DNA of 9,756 nucleotides from an uncultured Clostridia bacterium (lineage in GTDB: Bacteria; Bacillota_A; Clostridia; Oscillospirales; Oscillospiraceae). The notes under the pieces are model-generated. The model saw only the letters and a list, made by a program, of their open reading frames with translations, ran no database searches and was not told the DNA's origin. Below are positions 1 to 6,897 of the stretch, in pieces; the stretch's first letter is position 1; each line of letters opens with the position of its first letter. The stretch lies in NCBI GenBank assembly GCA_946059285.1, contig CAMGMW010000032.1, forward strand, positions 1-9,756, given 5' to 3'. The position numbers and the translations under genes were made by a program.

Positions 1-1
1 T

Positions 2-829
2 GAGGCAGGCTATGTCGGCGAGGACGTTGAAAGCATCCTCTCCCGTCTTCTTCAGGTTGCCGACTACAATGTCGAGGCTGCCCAACGGGGCATCGTGTTC
101 ATTGACGAGATTGACAAGATTGCACGCAAGGGCGACAATCCGTCAATCACGCGCGACGTGAGCGGCGAAGGCGTGCAGCAAGGTCTCCTGAAACTACTTG
201 AGGGCACGATGGTTAACGTGCCGCCTAAGGGTGGGCGCAAGCATCCCGACCAGGACTACATACATGTTGACACGAGAAACATCCTCTTCATTTGCGGCGG
301 GGCGTTTGACGGTGTGGATAAAATCATCGAGCGGCGTGTGGACCGCACCAGCCTTGGCTTTCAGTCAGAACTGAAGAGCAAGAAGGATAAGGATATTGGC
401 TCTTTGTTCCGTCAGGTACAGCCGCATGACTTGCTGAAATTCGGCATGATTCCCGAGTTGGTGGGCAGGCTTCCTGTCGTGACCAGTCTTAATTCCCTGC
501 GAAAAGAGGACCTGATCCGCATTCTGACGGAGCCCAAAAACGCTCTGTGCCGCCAATACCGCAAACTGCTGGAATTGGATCATGTGGAGTTGGACTTTGA
601 AAATGCGGCTTTGGAAGCCATTGCACAAAAGGCAATTGACAGAAGAATCGGCGCGAGAGGACTTCGCGCGGTGCTGGAGAGCGTTATGACCAACGTTATG
701 TATGAAATTCCCTCCGATCCGAGCATCACCAATGTCCTTATCACGCGAGACTGCGTAGAAAACGCAAGCCAGCCGGAGCTGACCCATGGAAAGGATCGCG
801 CCCGTCTGACCCGTCCGAGCGCAGGCTGA
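2..829 (+). CDS. clpX: ClpX, ATP-dependent Clp protease ATP-binding subunit (5' end missing)
   Basis: ClpX is the hexameric AAA+ unfoldase that recognises tagged cytoplasmic proteins and threads them into the ClpP peptidase. The 275 residues present cover the region after Walker A, which lies outside the window together with the N-terminal zinc domain. Reading in frame from base 2, the protein starts at the pore-1 loop GYVG (bases 8-19) and continues to the Walker B segment GIVFIDEID near base 95. It then has the RKH pore loop in GGRKHP, the ClpP-contacting tripeptide as LGF rather than the commoner IGF, the conserved [14 protein letters not shown] segment and the sensor-2 motif GARGL. It ends at TGA 827-829 with a short polar tail and is followed by a terminator. 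There is no lonB between clpX and lon, unlike in Bacillus subtilis. Identity is firm; the true start is not visible. Confidence 0.97.
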   Translation, partial: EAGYVGEDVESILSRLLQVADYNVEAAQRGIVFIDEIDKIARKGDNPSITRDVSGEGVQQGLLKLLEGTMVNVPPKGGRKHPDQDYIHVDTRNILFICGGAFDGVDKIIERRVDRTSLGFQSELKSKKDKDIGSLFRQVQPHDLLKFGMIPELVGRLPVVTSLNSLRKEDLIRILTEPKNALCRQYRKLLELDHVELDFENAALEAIAQKAIDRRIGARGLRAVLESVMTNVMYEIPSDPSITNVLITRDCVENASQPELTHGKDRARLTRPSAG

Positions 830-833
830 ATTT

Positions 834-865
834 GGGGGGCATGCGATTTTGCTTGCCCCCTTTTT
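834..865 (+). terminator. Intrinsic terminator after clpX
   Basis: A G-rich arm (GGGGGCATGC, 835-844) pairs with a C-rich arm (GCTTGCCCCC, 851-860) across a 6-nt loop, with one internal T-T mismatch. Five T residues (861-865) follow directly. The stem begins 5 bases after the clpX stop. It separates clpX from lon, or attenuates read-through into lon, because no convincing promoter is visible between this terminator and the lon start. Confidence 0.85.
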
Positions 866-872
866 GCAACTG

Positions 873-892
873 ACAGACGAAACGGCGTCTGT
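873..892 (+). promoter_or_regulatory. 7-bp perfect inverted repeat in the lon leader
   Basis: ACAGACG (873-879) and CGTCTGT (886-892) are exact inverted copies around a 6-base centre (AAACGG). The repeat ends 2 bases before the lon Shine-Dalgarno. It could be a protein operator or a small RNA hairpin next to the ribosome binding site. It does not match CIRCE or the CtsR direct repeat, the usual Firmicute heat-shock operators. The symmetry is directly visible; function is inference. Confidence 0.4.
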
Positions 893-894
893 AG

Positions 895-901
895 AAAGGA
901 G
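895..901 (+). promoter_or_regulatory. Shine-Dalgarno of lon (decides the start codon)
   Basis: AAAGGAG lies 7 bases before ATG 909. A longer reading frame opens upstream at TTG 849, but that codon lies inside the clpX terminator stem-loop and has no ribosome binding site. The Shine-Dalgarno and the family N-terminus both favour 909. Confidence 0.85.
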
Positions 902-908
902 TGTTTGC

Positions 909-3329
909 ATGAGTGAATTAATATTATCCGAACGGATGCCGCTGCTGGCACTACGCGGTTTGACCGTATTTCCCCAGGCAACGATGCACTTTGATGTAGG
1001 CAGAGAGAAATCAATCCGCGCTCTGGATAAGGCGATGTCGTCCAATCAGCGGATTTTCCTTGTGACTCAACGGGATATCCTGCAGGATGACCCGTCGTTT
1101 CAGGATTTGTATCCCATCGGTACCGTTGCGCATGTCCGTCAGGTGCTGAAAATGCCGGGGGACTCCGTGCGGATTCTCGTAGTCGGTGAGTACCGTGCCA
1201 GAGCGACGGAGCTGCAGCAGACATCGCCGTACCTTTCCGCCCGTGTGGAATCGGTGCCGGATCTGCCGTATCATGAAGGGGCGCCCCGAATTGAAGCGCT
1301 GACGCGGCAGGCGGCGCAGTTGTTTGATGAGTTTGTAGAGCTTTCCCAGCGACCGCTGCAGGAGACGATGCTCCGCATTTTGGCTTCCGACGATCCGGGT
1401 TATATCGCAGATATGATGGCGCAGAGCGCGACATATGGCTTTGCGGAAAAAATGCGGGTTTTGGAACAGATCCATCCGGTAAAACGGCTGGAAATCTCCA
1501 ATAAGCTGCTGGCACGGGAGCTGGATGTCCTGCGACTGGAAAACCAGATACAGGATAAGACGCAGCAATCCATTGATAAGGGACAGCGGGATTACTATCT
1601 GCGGGAACAGCTCAAGGTCATCCGCAATGAACTGGGCGAGACGGACGATGAGGCGGAGTTCGAGGAATATCGTGAAAGAATTGAAAAGCTTGCAGTGCCC
1701 GAAAGTGTGACGGAAAAACTGCAAAAGGAATTGCAGCGCTTGATGAAGCAGCCGTTCGGATCCTCTGAGGCGTCTGTCATCCGCAATTATCTGGACGTGG
1801 CGTTGGAGCTTCCATGGAACAAACGGACAAAGGAACGGGTGGATGTAAAGGCAGCCAGACGCATTCTGGACGAGGACCACTTCGGTCTGGAAAAGGTTAA
1901 GGAGCGCATTCTGGAGATTCTGGCGGTGAAGCAGCTCGCAAAGGATCTTCCGGGGCAGATCATCTGTCTCGTGGGACCTCCCGGTGTGGGTAAGACTTCT
2001 ATTGCCATGAGTATCGCAAGGGCATTGAACCGAAAGCTGGCACGCATTTCGCTGGGAGGCATCCACGACGAGGCGGAGATCCGCGGGCATCGTAAGACCT
2101 ATATCGGCGCAATGCCGGGCAGAATACTGTCCGCCCTGCAGCAGGCAGGCACAAAAAATCCCCTGCTGCTGTTTGACGAGATCGACAAGCTGGGCAGCGA
2201 TTACCGTGGCGATCCCTCCGCCGCACTGCTGGAGGTGCTGGACGCGGAACAGAATTCTGCGTTCCGCGACAATTATTTGGAGATCCCCTTCGATTTAAGC
2301 GAATGTATGTTCATTACGACCGCCAACACCACGGACACGATACCGCGCCCACTGCTGGACCGTATGGAGGTCATTGAGCTTGGCTCCTATACTGATGAGG
2401 AAAAGCTGATGATCGCAAAACAGCACCTGTTGCCGAAGCAGCTTGCAAAACACGGACTAAAAAAAACTCAGGTCCGTGTCAGCGACGATGCAATCCGTGA
2501 GATGATCTGCTGCTATACGCGCGAATCCGGCGTACGGAATCTGGAGCGGGAGCTTGGCGCTCTGTGCCGAAAGTGCGCTATGCGGTTGGTCGCAGATGGA
2601 GTTGTGAAACGGGTCAGCGTGACCGGCGGTAACATTGATACGTTCCTCGGACCGCGCAAAATCCTGCCGGATAAGCTGCCAAAGGGAGACGCAGTTGGTC
2701 TGGTAACCGGGCTTGCGTGGACTGCCGTCGGCGGCGAAACGCTTGAGGTGGAGTGCAATGTGGTGGACGGCTCCGGTAAACTGAATCTGACCGGTAATCT
2801 CGGCGATGTGATGAAGGAGTCTGTTCAGGCAGCGATGAGTTATATCCGCAGCCGTGCTGAGCTGCTGCATATTCCGGCGGATTTCTATAAGACGAAAGAT
2901 ATCCATGTGCATTTTCCGGAAGGAGCCGTGCCGAAGGACGGACCGTCTGCGGGAATCACGGTATGTACTGCAATGGTTTCCGCCCTGTCCGGCGCGCCGG
3001 TACGTCGGGACATCGCTATGACCGGTGAGATTTCTATTCGCGGACGGGTGCTGCCGATCGGCGGACTGAAAGAAAAAACCATGGCGGCGCTTCGCCATGG
3101 GATTAAGACCGTGATCATCCCGGAGGACAACGAAAAGGACCTACAGGAAATCGATCAAACGGTCCGCCGTGCGCTGAATTTCATCCTTGTGGATCACGCG
3201 GATGCGGTGATCGATGCCGCATTGCTGCTGCCACAGAAGGAACGTCTGAATCAAAAAAAAGCAAAAGAGGAACGCAATTTGGCGGTCACGCCGGAACCGA
3301 TGCAGCCGAATACGGGGTTGAGACAATGA
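909..3329 (+). CDS. lon: Lon protease (LonA type), ATP-dependent serine protease
   Basis: Lon is a cytoplasmic AAA+ protease that degrades misfolded and specific regulatory proteins. The start at ATG 909 gives 806 residues, the normal size for bacterial LonA. Domains in order: an N-terminal substrate-binding domain (about 10-200, starting with [13 protein letters not shown]), a charged coiled coil (about 205-300), an AAA+ ATPase with Walker A GPPGVGKT (356-363, Lys362) and Walker B LLLFDEID (Asp423, Glu424), then the peptidase domain. The catalytic dyad is complete: Ser680 in PKDGPSAG and Lys723 in GGLKEK, matching the Ser679/Lys722 dyad of the E. coli enzyme. The stop TGA overlaps the ysxC start by 4 nt, implying translational coupling. 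The last 25 or so residues are a low-complexity polar tail. Two runs of eight A lie inside the gene (2459-2466 and 3253-3260). No clear promoter is visible directly upstream. Confidence 0.98.
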   Translation: MSELILSERMPLLALRGLTVFPQATMHFDVGREKSIRALDKAMSSNQRIFLVTQRDILQDDPSFQDLYPIGTVAHVRQVLKMPGDSVRILVVGEYRARATELQQTSPYLSARVESVPDLPYHEGAPRIEALTRQAAQLFDEFVELSQRPLQETMLRILASDDPGYIADMMAQSATYGFAEKMRVLEQIHPVKRLEISNKLLARELDVLRLENQIQDKTQQSIDKGQRDYYLREQLKVIRNELGETDDEAEFEEYRERIEKLAVPESVTEKLQKELQRLMKQPFGSSEASVIRNYLDVALELPWNKRTKERVDVKAARRILDEDHFGLEKVKERILEILAVKQLAKDLPGQIICLVGPPGVGKTSIAMSIARALNRKLARISLGGIHDEAEIRGHRKTYIGAMPGRILSALQQAGTKNPLLLFDEIDKLGSDYRGDPSAALLEVLDAEQNSAFRDNYLEIPFDLSECMFITTANTTDTIPRPLLDRMEVIELGSYTDEEKLMIAKQHLLPKQLAKHGLKKTQVRVSDDAIREMICCYTRESGVRNLERELGALCRKCAMRLVADGVVKRVSVTGGNIDTFLGPRKILPDKLPKGDAVGLVTGLAWTAVGGETLEVECNVVDGSGKLNLTGNLGDVMKESVQAAMSYIRSRAELLHIPADFYKTKDIHVHFPEGAVPKDGPSAGITVCTAMVSALSGAPVRRDIAMTGEISIRGRVLPIGGLKEKTMAALRHGIKTVIIPEDNEKDLQEIDQTVRRALNFILVDHADAVIDAALLLPQKERLNQKKAKEERNLAVTPEPMQPNTGLRQ

Positions 3330-3913
3330 TGAATCTGCAGAGAGTCGAATTTGTCAAATCCGCCGCGCAGCCGGGTGCATTCCTGCAGGACCGGTTGCCG
3401 CAGATTGCCTTTGCGGGGAAATCCAACGTCGGAAAATCCTCCGTGCTCAACTGCGTGCTGCAGAGGAAGAACTTTGCGCGTGTGGGTCAGAAGCCCGGAA
3501 AAACGGTGCACGTTAATTATTTTCGAGTGGATGAGAAGGCCTATTTTGTAGACCTGCCCGGCTATGGCTATGCGCAGGTATCAGAAGCGGAGAAAGAACG
3601 CTGGGGCAAGCTGATGGAAGCGTATTTTGCGGTGCCGGAGCAGATTGCGCTTGGTGTGATGATTGTCGATGCGCGCCATGCGCCGACGAAGCTCGATTGT
3701 GTGATGGCAGAGCTGTTCCGCAGTACCGGCAGACCCTTCCTCGTGGTTGCAAACAAGCTGGATAAGCTGAAAAAAAGCGAAGTTGAGCCAAATATGGCGT
3801 GCATTCGTGAAACGCTGCAGCTTACGGACGCCACATTGCTTCTTCCGTTCTCAGCGGAGAAGCATACGGGCAGGGAAGCCTTGGTCGCGGCCATTGAAGA
3901 AGCGGTAGAATAG
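3326..3913 (+). CDS. ysxC: YsxC/EngB ribosome-biogenesis GTPase
   Basis: This is an essential Era/Obg-class GTPase (YihA/EngB/YsxC family) that acts in late assembly of the 50S ribosomal subunit. Length is 195 aa, the same as the Bacillus subtilis protein. All five G motifs are visible: G1 GKSNVGKSS (31-39), G2 around Thr60 in KPGKT, G3 DLPG (76-79, followed by YGYA), G4 NKLD (143-146) and G5 SA (176-177). Two adjacent ATG codons (3326 and 3329) could start it. The first forms an ATGA overlap with the lon stop, typical of translational coupling, and the Shine-Dalgarno (GGGG at 3314-3317) is weak. Its position after lon is the same as in Bacillus. A strong terminator follows. Confidence 0.97.
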   Translation: MMNLQRVEFVKSAAQPGAFLQDRLPQIAFAGKSNVGKSSVLNCVLQRKNFARVGQKPGKTVHVNYFRVDEKAYFVDLPGYGYAQVSEAEKERWGKLMEAYFAVPEQIALGVMIVDARHAPTKLDCVMAELFRSTGRPFLVVANKLDKLKKSEVEPNMACIRETLQLTDATLLLPFSAEKHTGREALVAAIEEAVE

Positions 3914-3916
3914 ACG

Positions 3917-3952
3917 CATCGGACGCGATTTTACCGCGTCCGATGTTTTTTT
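3917..3952 (+). terminator. Strong intrinsic terminator after ysxC
   Basis: CATCGGACGCG (3917-3927) pairs perfectly over 11 bp with CGCGTCCGATG (3935-3945) across a 7-nt loop, followed by seven T residues (3946-3952). It begins 4 bases after the ysxC stop and ends the clpX/lon/ysxC side of the window. Confidence 0.95.
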
Positions 3953-3953
3953 G

Positions 3954-3982
3954 TTGCGAAATCCGCAAAACAATGGTATACT
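3954..3982 (+). promoter_or_regulatory. Sigma-A type promoter for the scpA operon
   Basis: The -35 is TTGCGA (3954-3959), the spacer is 17 bp, and the -10 is TATACT (3977-3982) preceded by an extended TG (3974-3975). Transcription should begin near 3989, giving a leader of about 23 nt before scpA. The -35 starts one base after the preceding terminator's T-run. TTGCG (3954-3958) and CGCAA (3964-3968) form a short inverted repeat that overlaps the -35. Confidence 0.8.
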
Positions 3983-4011
3983 GTTTAAGATAATGAAAAC
4001 CGAGGTAGCGC

Positions 4012-4821
4012 ATGGACGAACCGAGATACCACTTGATAGGGGTAATGCGGACAAAGGACGAGCTTCCCGAGGACTTTGACGGTCCACTGGATGTCATTTT
4101 GCTGCTTTTAAGTAAAAACAAAATAGAGATTCAGAACGTCAGTATTGCTTCGATTCTGGAGCAATACCTTGCCTACCTGGATGAGATGAAGCGGCTTGAC
4201 ATGGAGATCGCCAGCGAGTTCATTGCCATGGCTTCCTATCTGATGCTGATTAAAACAAAGATGCTTCTCTCTGCCGCTGAGCGTGAGGAGGCGATGAGCG
4301 AAATGGATTTGCTCATCCGCTCTCTGGAGGAGCGGCAGCGCGCAGATGCTTACGAACAGATCCGGCACGCTGTTTCCTATTTGGAGCAGCGCAATGAGAT
4401 CGGCTGCGGAGTGTTTGTCAAACAGCCGGAGCCGCTGCAGACGGATTCCACCTATCGGTATCAGCATGACGCGTCAGACCTGCAAAAAGCGTTCGCGCTG
4501 ATTGCGGAACGAAGTGAGCGGAGACTTCCACCGCCGATATCCAATTTTTCCGGGATTGTCGGTGCGGAGCCGTACCCGGTGACGAAAAAGGCGGCGCAGA
4601 TTCTGAAACGGCTTTTGATGCGCGGCGTGGAGAAATTCCGGAACTTGTTCCGAGGCAATCGTTCACGCAGTGAGATCGTCGCGACCTTTTTGGCGGTACT
4701 GGAGCTGTGCCGTGTGAATAGTGTCGTGCTTGAAGACGAAGACAACGAAGATGTGACCATCCGCTTCTGTAAGATGCCGGAAGGTGAAATGGAGACATTA
4801 GATGGAACAAGCGGAGCTTGA
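4012..4821 (+). CDS. scpA: ScpA, kleisin subunit of SMC condensin
   Basis: ScpA bridges the SMC heads together with ScpB and is needed for chromosome compaction and segregation. The protein has 269 aa. The N-terminal kleisin region carries the hallmark FDGPLD (22-27) followed by an SMC-neck-binding helical segment (about 28-95). The middle is polar (about 100-190), and a C-terminal winged-helix region (about 195-262) should contact the SMC head. The start at ATG 4012 has GAGG at 4002-4005. It leaves about 21 residues before FDGPLD, slightly longer than in Bacillus. A second in-frame ATG (4045) has an AGGGG only 2 bases away and is less likely. The gene is first in a seven-gene run and overlaps scpB by 20 nt. 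Confidence 0.96.
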   Translation: MDEPRYHLIGVMRTKDELPEDFDGPLDVILLLLSKNKIEIQNVSIASILEQYLAYLDEMKRLDMEIASEFIAMASYLMLIKTKMLLSAAEREEAMSEMDLLIRSLEERQRADAYEQIRHAVSYLEQRNEIGCGVFVKQPEPLQTDSTYRYQHDASDLQKAFALIAERSERRLPPPISNFSGIVGAEPYPVTKKAAQILKRLLMRGVEKFRNLFRGNRSRSEIVATFLAVLELCRVNSVVLEDEDNEDVTIRFCKMPEGEMETLDGTSGA

Positions 4822-5365
4822 GCGGATCATTGAGGCAATCCTGTTCGCCGCAGGAGAGCCGGTAGAGATAGCGCGCATTGCAGCAGCGGTACAGGTAGAT
4901 CCGGATGAAGTTGTGACCGCGGCGCAGGGGATCATGGACCGTTTGGCGTTTGAGCGACGGGGGATTCGGATTGTCCGCCTGGAGGATTCCTATCAGATGA
5001 CTTCATCCGGAGAAATGGCAGCGTATATTACGAAGGCGTTGGAGACGAGAAAACCGCCGAAGCTGTCCTCCGCACAGTTGGAGACATTGACGGTTATCGC
5101 ATACTATCAGCCTGCGACGAAGGCATATGTGGAGCAGATTCGTGGTGTGGACAGTGCTTATTCCGTCGGCGCATTGCTGAATAAGCATTTGATTGAGGAA
5201 TGCGGCAGGCTGAATGTGCCGGGCAGACCGATCCTGTATCGGACAACGGCGGATTTTTTGAGGACCTTCGGACTGGAAAGTCTGAATGATTTACCTGAAA
5301 TTGAAAAAATGCAGTTTGCTAAGAACGAACAGGCGGATGCAGAAAAGGAAGGTGTCAATGTATGA
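4802..5365 (+). CDS. scpB: ScpB, winged-helix subunit of SMC condensin
   Basis: ScpB dimerises through its N-terminal winged helix and binds ScpA in the SMC-ScpAB complex. Length is 187 aa, normal for the family. The N-terminal domain (about 4-80) starts ELERIIEAILFAAGEP. The second winged helix (about 88-165) contains LSSAQLETLTVIAYYQP and the conserved GRPILYRTT, followed by FLRTFGLESLNDLP. Start ATG 4802 has GGAG at 4791-4794 and lies inside the end of scpA (20-nt overlap), so the two subunits are probably made in a coupled way. The stop overlaps the next start in an ATGA (5362-5365). Confidence 0.96.
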   Translation: MEQAELERIIEAILFAAGEPVEIARIAAAVQVDPDEVVTAAQGIMDRLAFERRGIRIVRLEDSYQMTSSGEMAAYITKALETRKPPKLSSAQLETLTVIAYYQPATKAYVEQIRGVDSAYSVGALLNKHLIEECGRLNVPGRPILYRTTADFLRTFGLESLNDLPEIEKMQFAKNEQADAEKEGVNV

Positions 5366-5754
5366 GTCAAAAGGTTTCTGAGCTTTTGGGCGCTTCAATG
5401 TCAAAGGTACGCGAAATGGTCGACGCCAACACGGTGGTCGGCAGTCCCATTGAAGTCAGCGAAAGTGTTACGATGATTCCGATTTCAAAAATCAGTTTCG
5501 GACTTGCTTCCGGCGGCGCTGATTTTGCCGCAAAGAGCGCAAACACGGAAGGTGCGTTCGGCGGGGGTGCGGGCTGCGGCGTGAAGATCACACCGGTGGC
5601 TCTGATCGTTCTGCAAGACGATCATGTGCGCCTTTTGCCGGTGGCAGAACCTGCCGGCAGTGCGGCTGAGCGGGTAATTGAGCAGCTTCCGGAATTGATC
5701 GACCGGATTTCTGCACTCATTAAGGAGCGGAATACGGAGATTTCCGATATTTGA
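5362..5754 (+). CDS. ytfJ: YtfJ/GerW family sporulation protein
   Basis: The 130-aa protein matches the GerW/YtfJ family, whose Bacillus member is a spore protein with a role linked to germination; the molecular activity is not established. Recognisable segments are VREMVDANTVVGSPIEV (16-32), TMIPISKISFGLASGG (37-52), and the glycine-rich GAFGGGAGCGVKITPVALIVL (64-84), where Cys72 sits in a stretch that is mostly glycine in relatives. A polar C-terminal helix follows. No signal peptide or membrane segment is visible. A Shine-Dalgarno GGAAGG (5347-5352) precedes ATG 5362 by 9 nt, and the gene overlaps scpB by 4 nt. It implies an endospore-forming, or recently spore-forming, lineage. Confidence 0.92.
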   Translation: MSQKVSELLGASMSKVREMVDANTVVGSPIEVSESVTMIPISKISFGLASGGADFAAKSANTEGAFGGGAGCGVKITPVALIVLQDDHVRLLPVAEPAGSAAERVIEQLPELIDRISALIKERNTEISDI

Positions 5755-5764
5755 CACACATGAT

Positions 5765-5801
5765 ATTCATCACGAAGGAAAAACTACCTTCGGTGATGAA
5801 T
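5765..5801 (+). promoter_or_regulatory. 14-bp hairpin covering the dacF ribosome binding site and start
   Basis: ATTCATCAC (5765-5773) pairs with GTGATGAAT (5793-5801), and GAAGG (5774-5778) pairs with CCTTC (5787-5791). There is one bulged G (5792) and an 8-nt loop. No T-run follows on either strand, so it is not an intrinsic terminator. The right arm contains the only close Shine-Dalgarno-like sequence, GGTGA (5792-5796), and the first two bases of ATG 5800. It could therefore limit dacF translation or act as an mRNA processing or stabilising element. Confidence 0.6.
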
Positions 5802-6897
5802 GATGAAACGACATTTCATAAGAACGGCAGCCACCCTTGTTGCTGCCGTCCTTTTATCTTTGCAATGTTTCGCAGTGCCGCAAACCTCTGCGAGCAGTGC
5901 AATCCTGATCGACGCGGATACGGGCGCTGTTTTGCTGGAGCAGAATCCGTCAGAGCGTTCCTTGATTGCCAGTACGACCAAAATTATGACGGCGATCGTT
6001 GTGATCGAGCATTGCGATCTATCACAAACCGTGACCGTTCCCGTTGAGGCAGCCGGGATTGAAGGTTCATCCATGTACTTGAAGGCAGGAGAGAAACTGA
6101 CGATTCGAGACCTTCTGTATGGCATGATGCTCCATTCCGGCAATGACGCAGCGGTCGTATTGGCACTGGCTTGCAGCGGTTCGGTGGAGGCGTTCGCAGC
6201 GCAGATGAACGAAACAGCGCAGTCGCTTTCCCTCAAAGATACACATTTTGCAAATCCAAACGGTTTGGACAGCGAGGAGAATTACTCCACTGCCGCCGAT
6301 TTGGCGGCAATGACCCGGTATGCACTGAAAAATCCGGCATTTGCGGAAATCGTATCTACAAAAAGCATTCGTGTTGGGAAGCGCTGCCTGACAAATCATA
6401 ATAAGCTGCTTTGGAGTGTTGAGGGTGCAATCGGGGTAAAGACCGGCTATACCCGCGCTGCCGGACGAATCCTGGTGAGTGCAGCACAGCGTGAAGGCAG
6501 AAAGCTGATCGCCGTAACAATCAATGACGGAAATGATTGGCATGACCACAGTGTGATGTATGATTACGGGTTTTCCTGCTATACGTATAGGACGGCAATT
6601 AAAGCGGGACAGGCAGTTGCGCTGCTTCCGTTGGCAGACGGCACACAGGTGCCGCTGATTGCGGCAGAAACGTTTTCGTATGCCTTATCCGAGCAGGACC
6701 GACTTAAGGTGCGGCCGCTGTATCCGCGCATTGCTTTGTGCGCAGGGGAGGCCGGAACACCCGCCGGCATCGGCGGCGTATACCTCGGAGAGACGTTTCT
6801 TGGAACGATCCGCCTGATATGGGGCGAAGGAGAGGGAGAAAATGAAGGAACGGATCCAGAAGATTCTGTCGGCGCGCGGGATCACATCCCGTCGTAA
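5800..6897 (+). CDS. dacF: D-alanyl-D-alanine carboxypeptidase, S11 family (DacF/PBP5 type)
   Basis: This is a serine D,D-carboxypeptidase that removes the terminal D-Ala from peptidoglycan pentapeptides outside the membrane. The 365-aa product has a positively charged start (KRH, FIR), a hydrophobic stretch at about 9-26 and a likely signal-peptidase site near residues 25-31. The three penicillin-binding motifs are intact: STTK (58-61, nucleophile Ser58), SGN (113-115) and KTG (214-216). Residues from about 262 resemble the PBP5 C-terminal beta domain. The final roughly 18 residues are translated from sequence that is also the start of rluB (56-nt overlap). No hydrophobic or amphipathic C-terminal anchor is obvious. 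ATG 5800 and ATG 5803 are both possible starts, and the ribosome binding site lies in a hairpin. The symbol could equally be dacB; the S11 family call is firm. Confidence 0.93.
   Translation: MMKRHFIRTAATLVAAVLLSLQCFAVPQTSASSAILIDADTGAVLLEQNPSERSLIASTTKIMTAIVVIEHCDLSQTVTVPVEAAGIEGSSMYLKAGEKLTIRDLLYGMMLHSGNDAAVVLALACSGSVEAFAAQMNETAQSLSLKDTHFANPNGLDSEENYSTAADLAAMTRYALKNPAFAEIVSTKSIRVGKRCLTNHNKLLWSVEGAIGVKTGYTRAAGRILVSAAQREGRKLIAVTINDGNDWHDHSVMYDYGFSCYTYRTAIKAGQAVALLPLADGTQVPLIAAETFSYALSEQDRLKVRPLYPRIALCAGEAGTPAGIGGVYLGETFLGTIRLIWGEGEGENEGTDPEDSVGARDHIPS
6827..6832 (+). promoter_or_regulatory. Shine-Dalgarno of rluB inside dacF
   Basis: AAGGAG lies 9 nt before ATG 6842, followed by a second purine-rich AGGGAG (6833-6838). 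These bases also encode the Gly/Glu-rich stretch GEGEGE near the DacF C-terminus, so the site serves both genes. It supports starting rluB at 6842 despite the long overlap. Confidence 0.8.

Noticed and set aside
849..908. Upstream extension of lon to TTG 849
   Set aside because: The codon lies in the loop of the clpX terminator without a Shine-Dalgarno. The family N-terminus and AAAGGAG support ATG 909.
580..1515. Minus-strand open frame of 311 codons across the clpX end and lon start
   Set aside because: It lies antisense to two certain genes, its translation is rich in Pro, Ser, Arg and His with no family resemblance, and it crosses the clpX terminator. It is a by-product of codon bias.
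1011..2090. Minus-strand open frame of 359 codons inside lon
   Set aside because: Fully antisense to the Lon coding region, no ribosome binding site or recognisable domain, and composition typical of a shadow frame.
3079..3100. Perfect 8-bp inverted repeat (CCATGGCG and CGCCATGG around a 6-base centre) inside lon
   Set aside because: It lies in the conserved coding region just after the catalytic lysine, where the protein sequence accounts for most of the bases. No sign of a regulatory role.
3770..3776. A7 run in ysxC (CTG AAA AAA AGC) as a programmed frameshift site
   Set aside because: It encodes the lysines that commonly follow the G4 motif, no stimulatory structure is apparent, and a slip would only truncate the GTPase.
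5751..6047. Plus-strand open frame overlapping the dacF start region
   Set aside because: It is out of frame with dacF, runs through the hairpin and the signal-peptide coding region, and its Cys-rich translation resembles no protein family.
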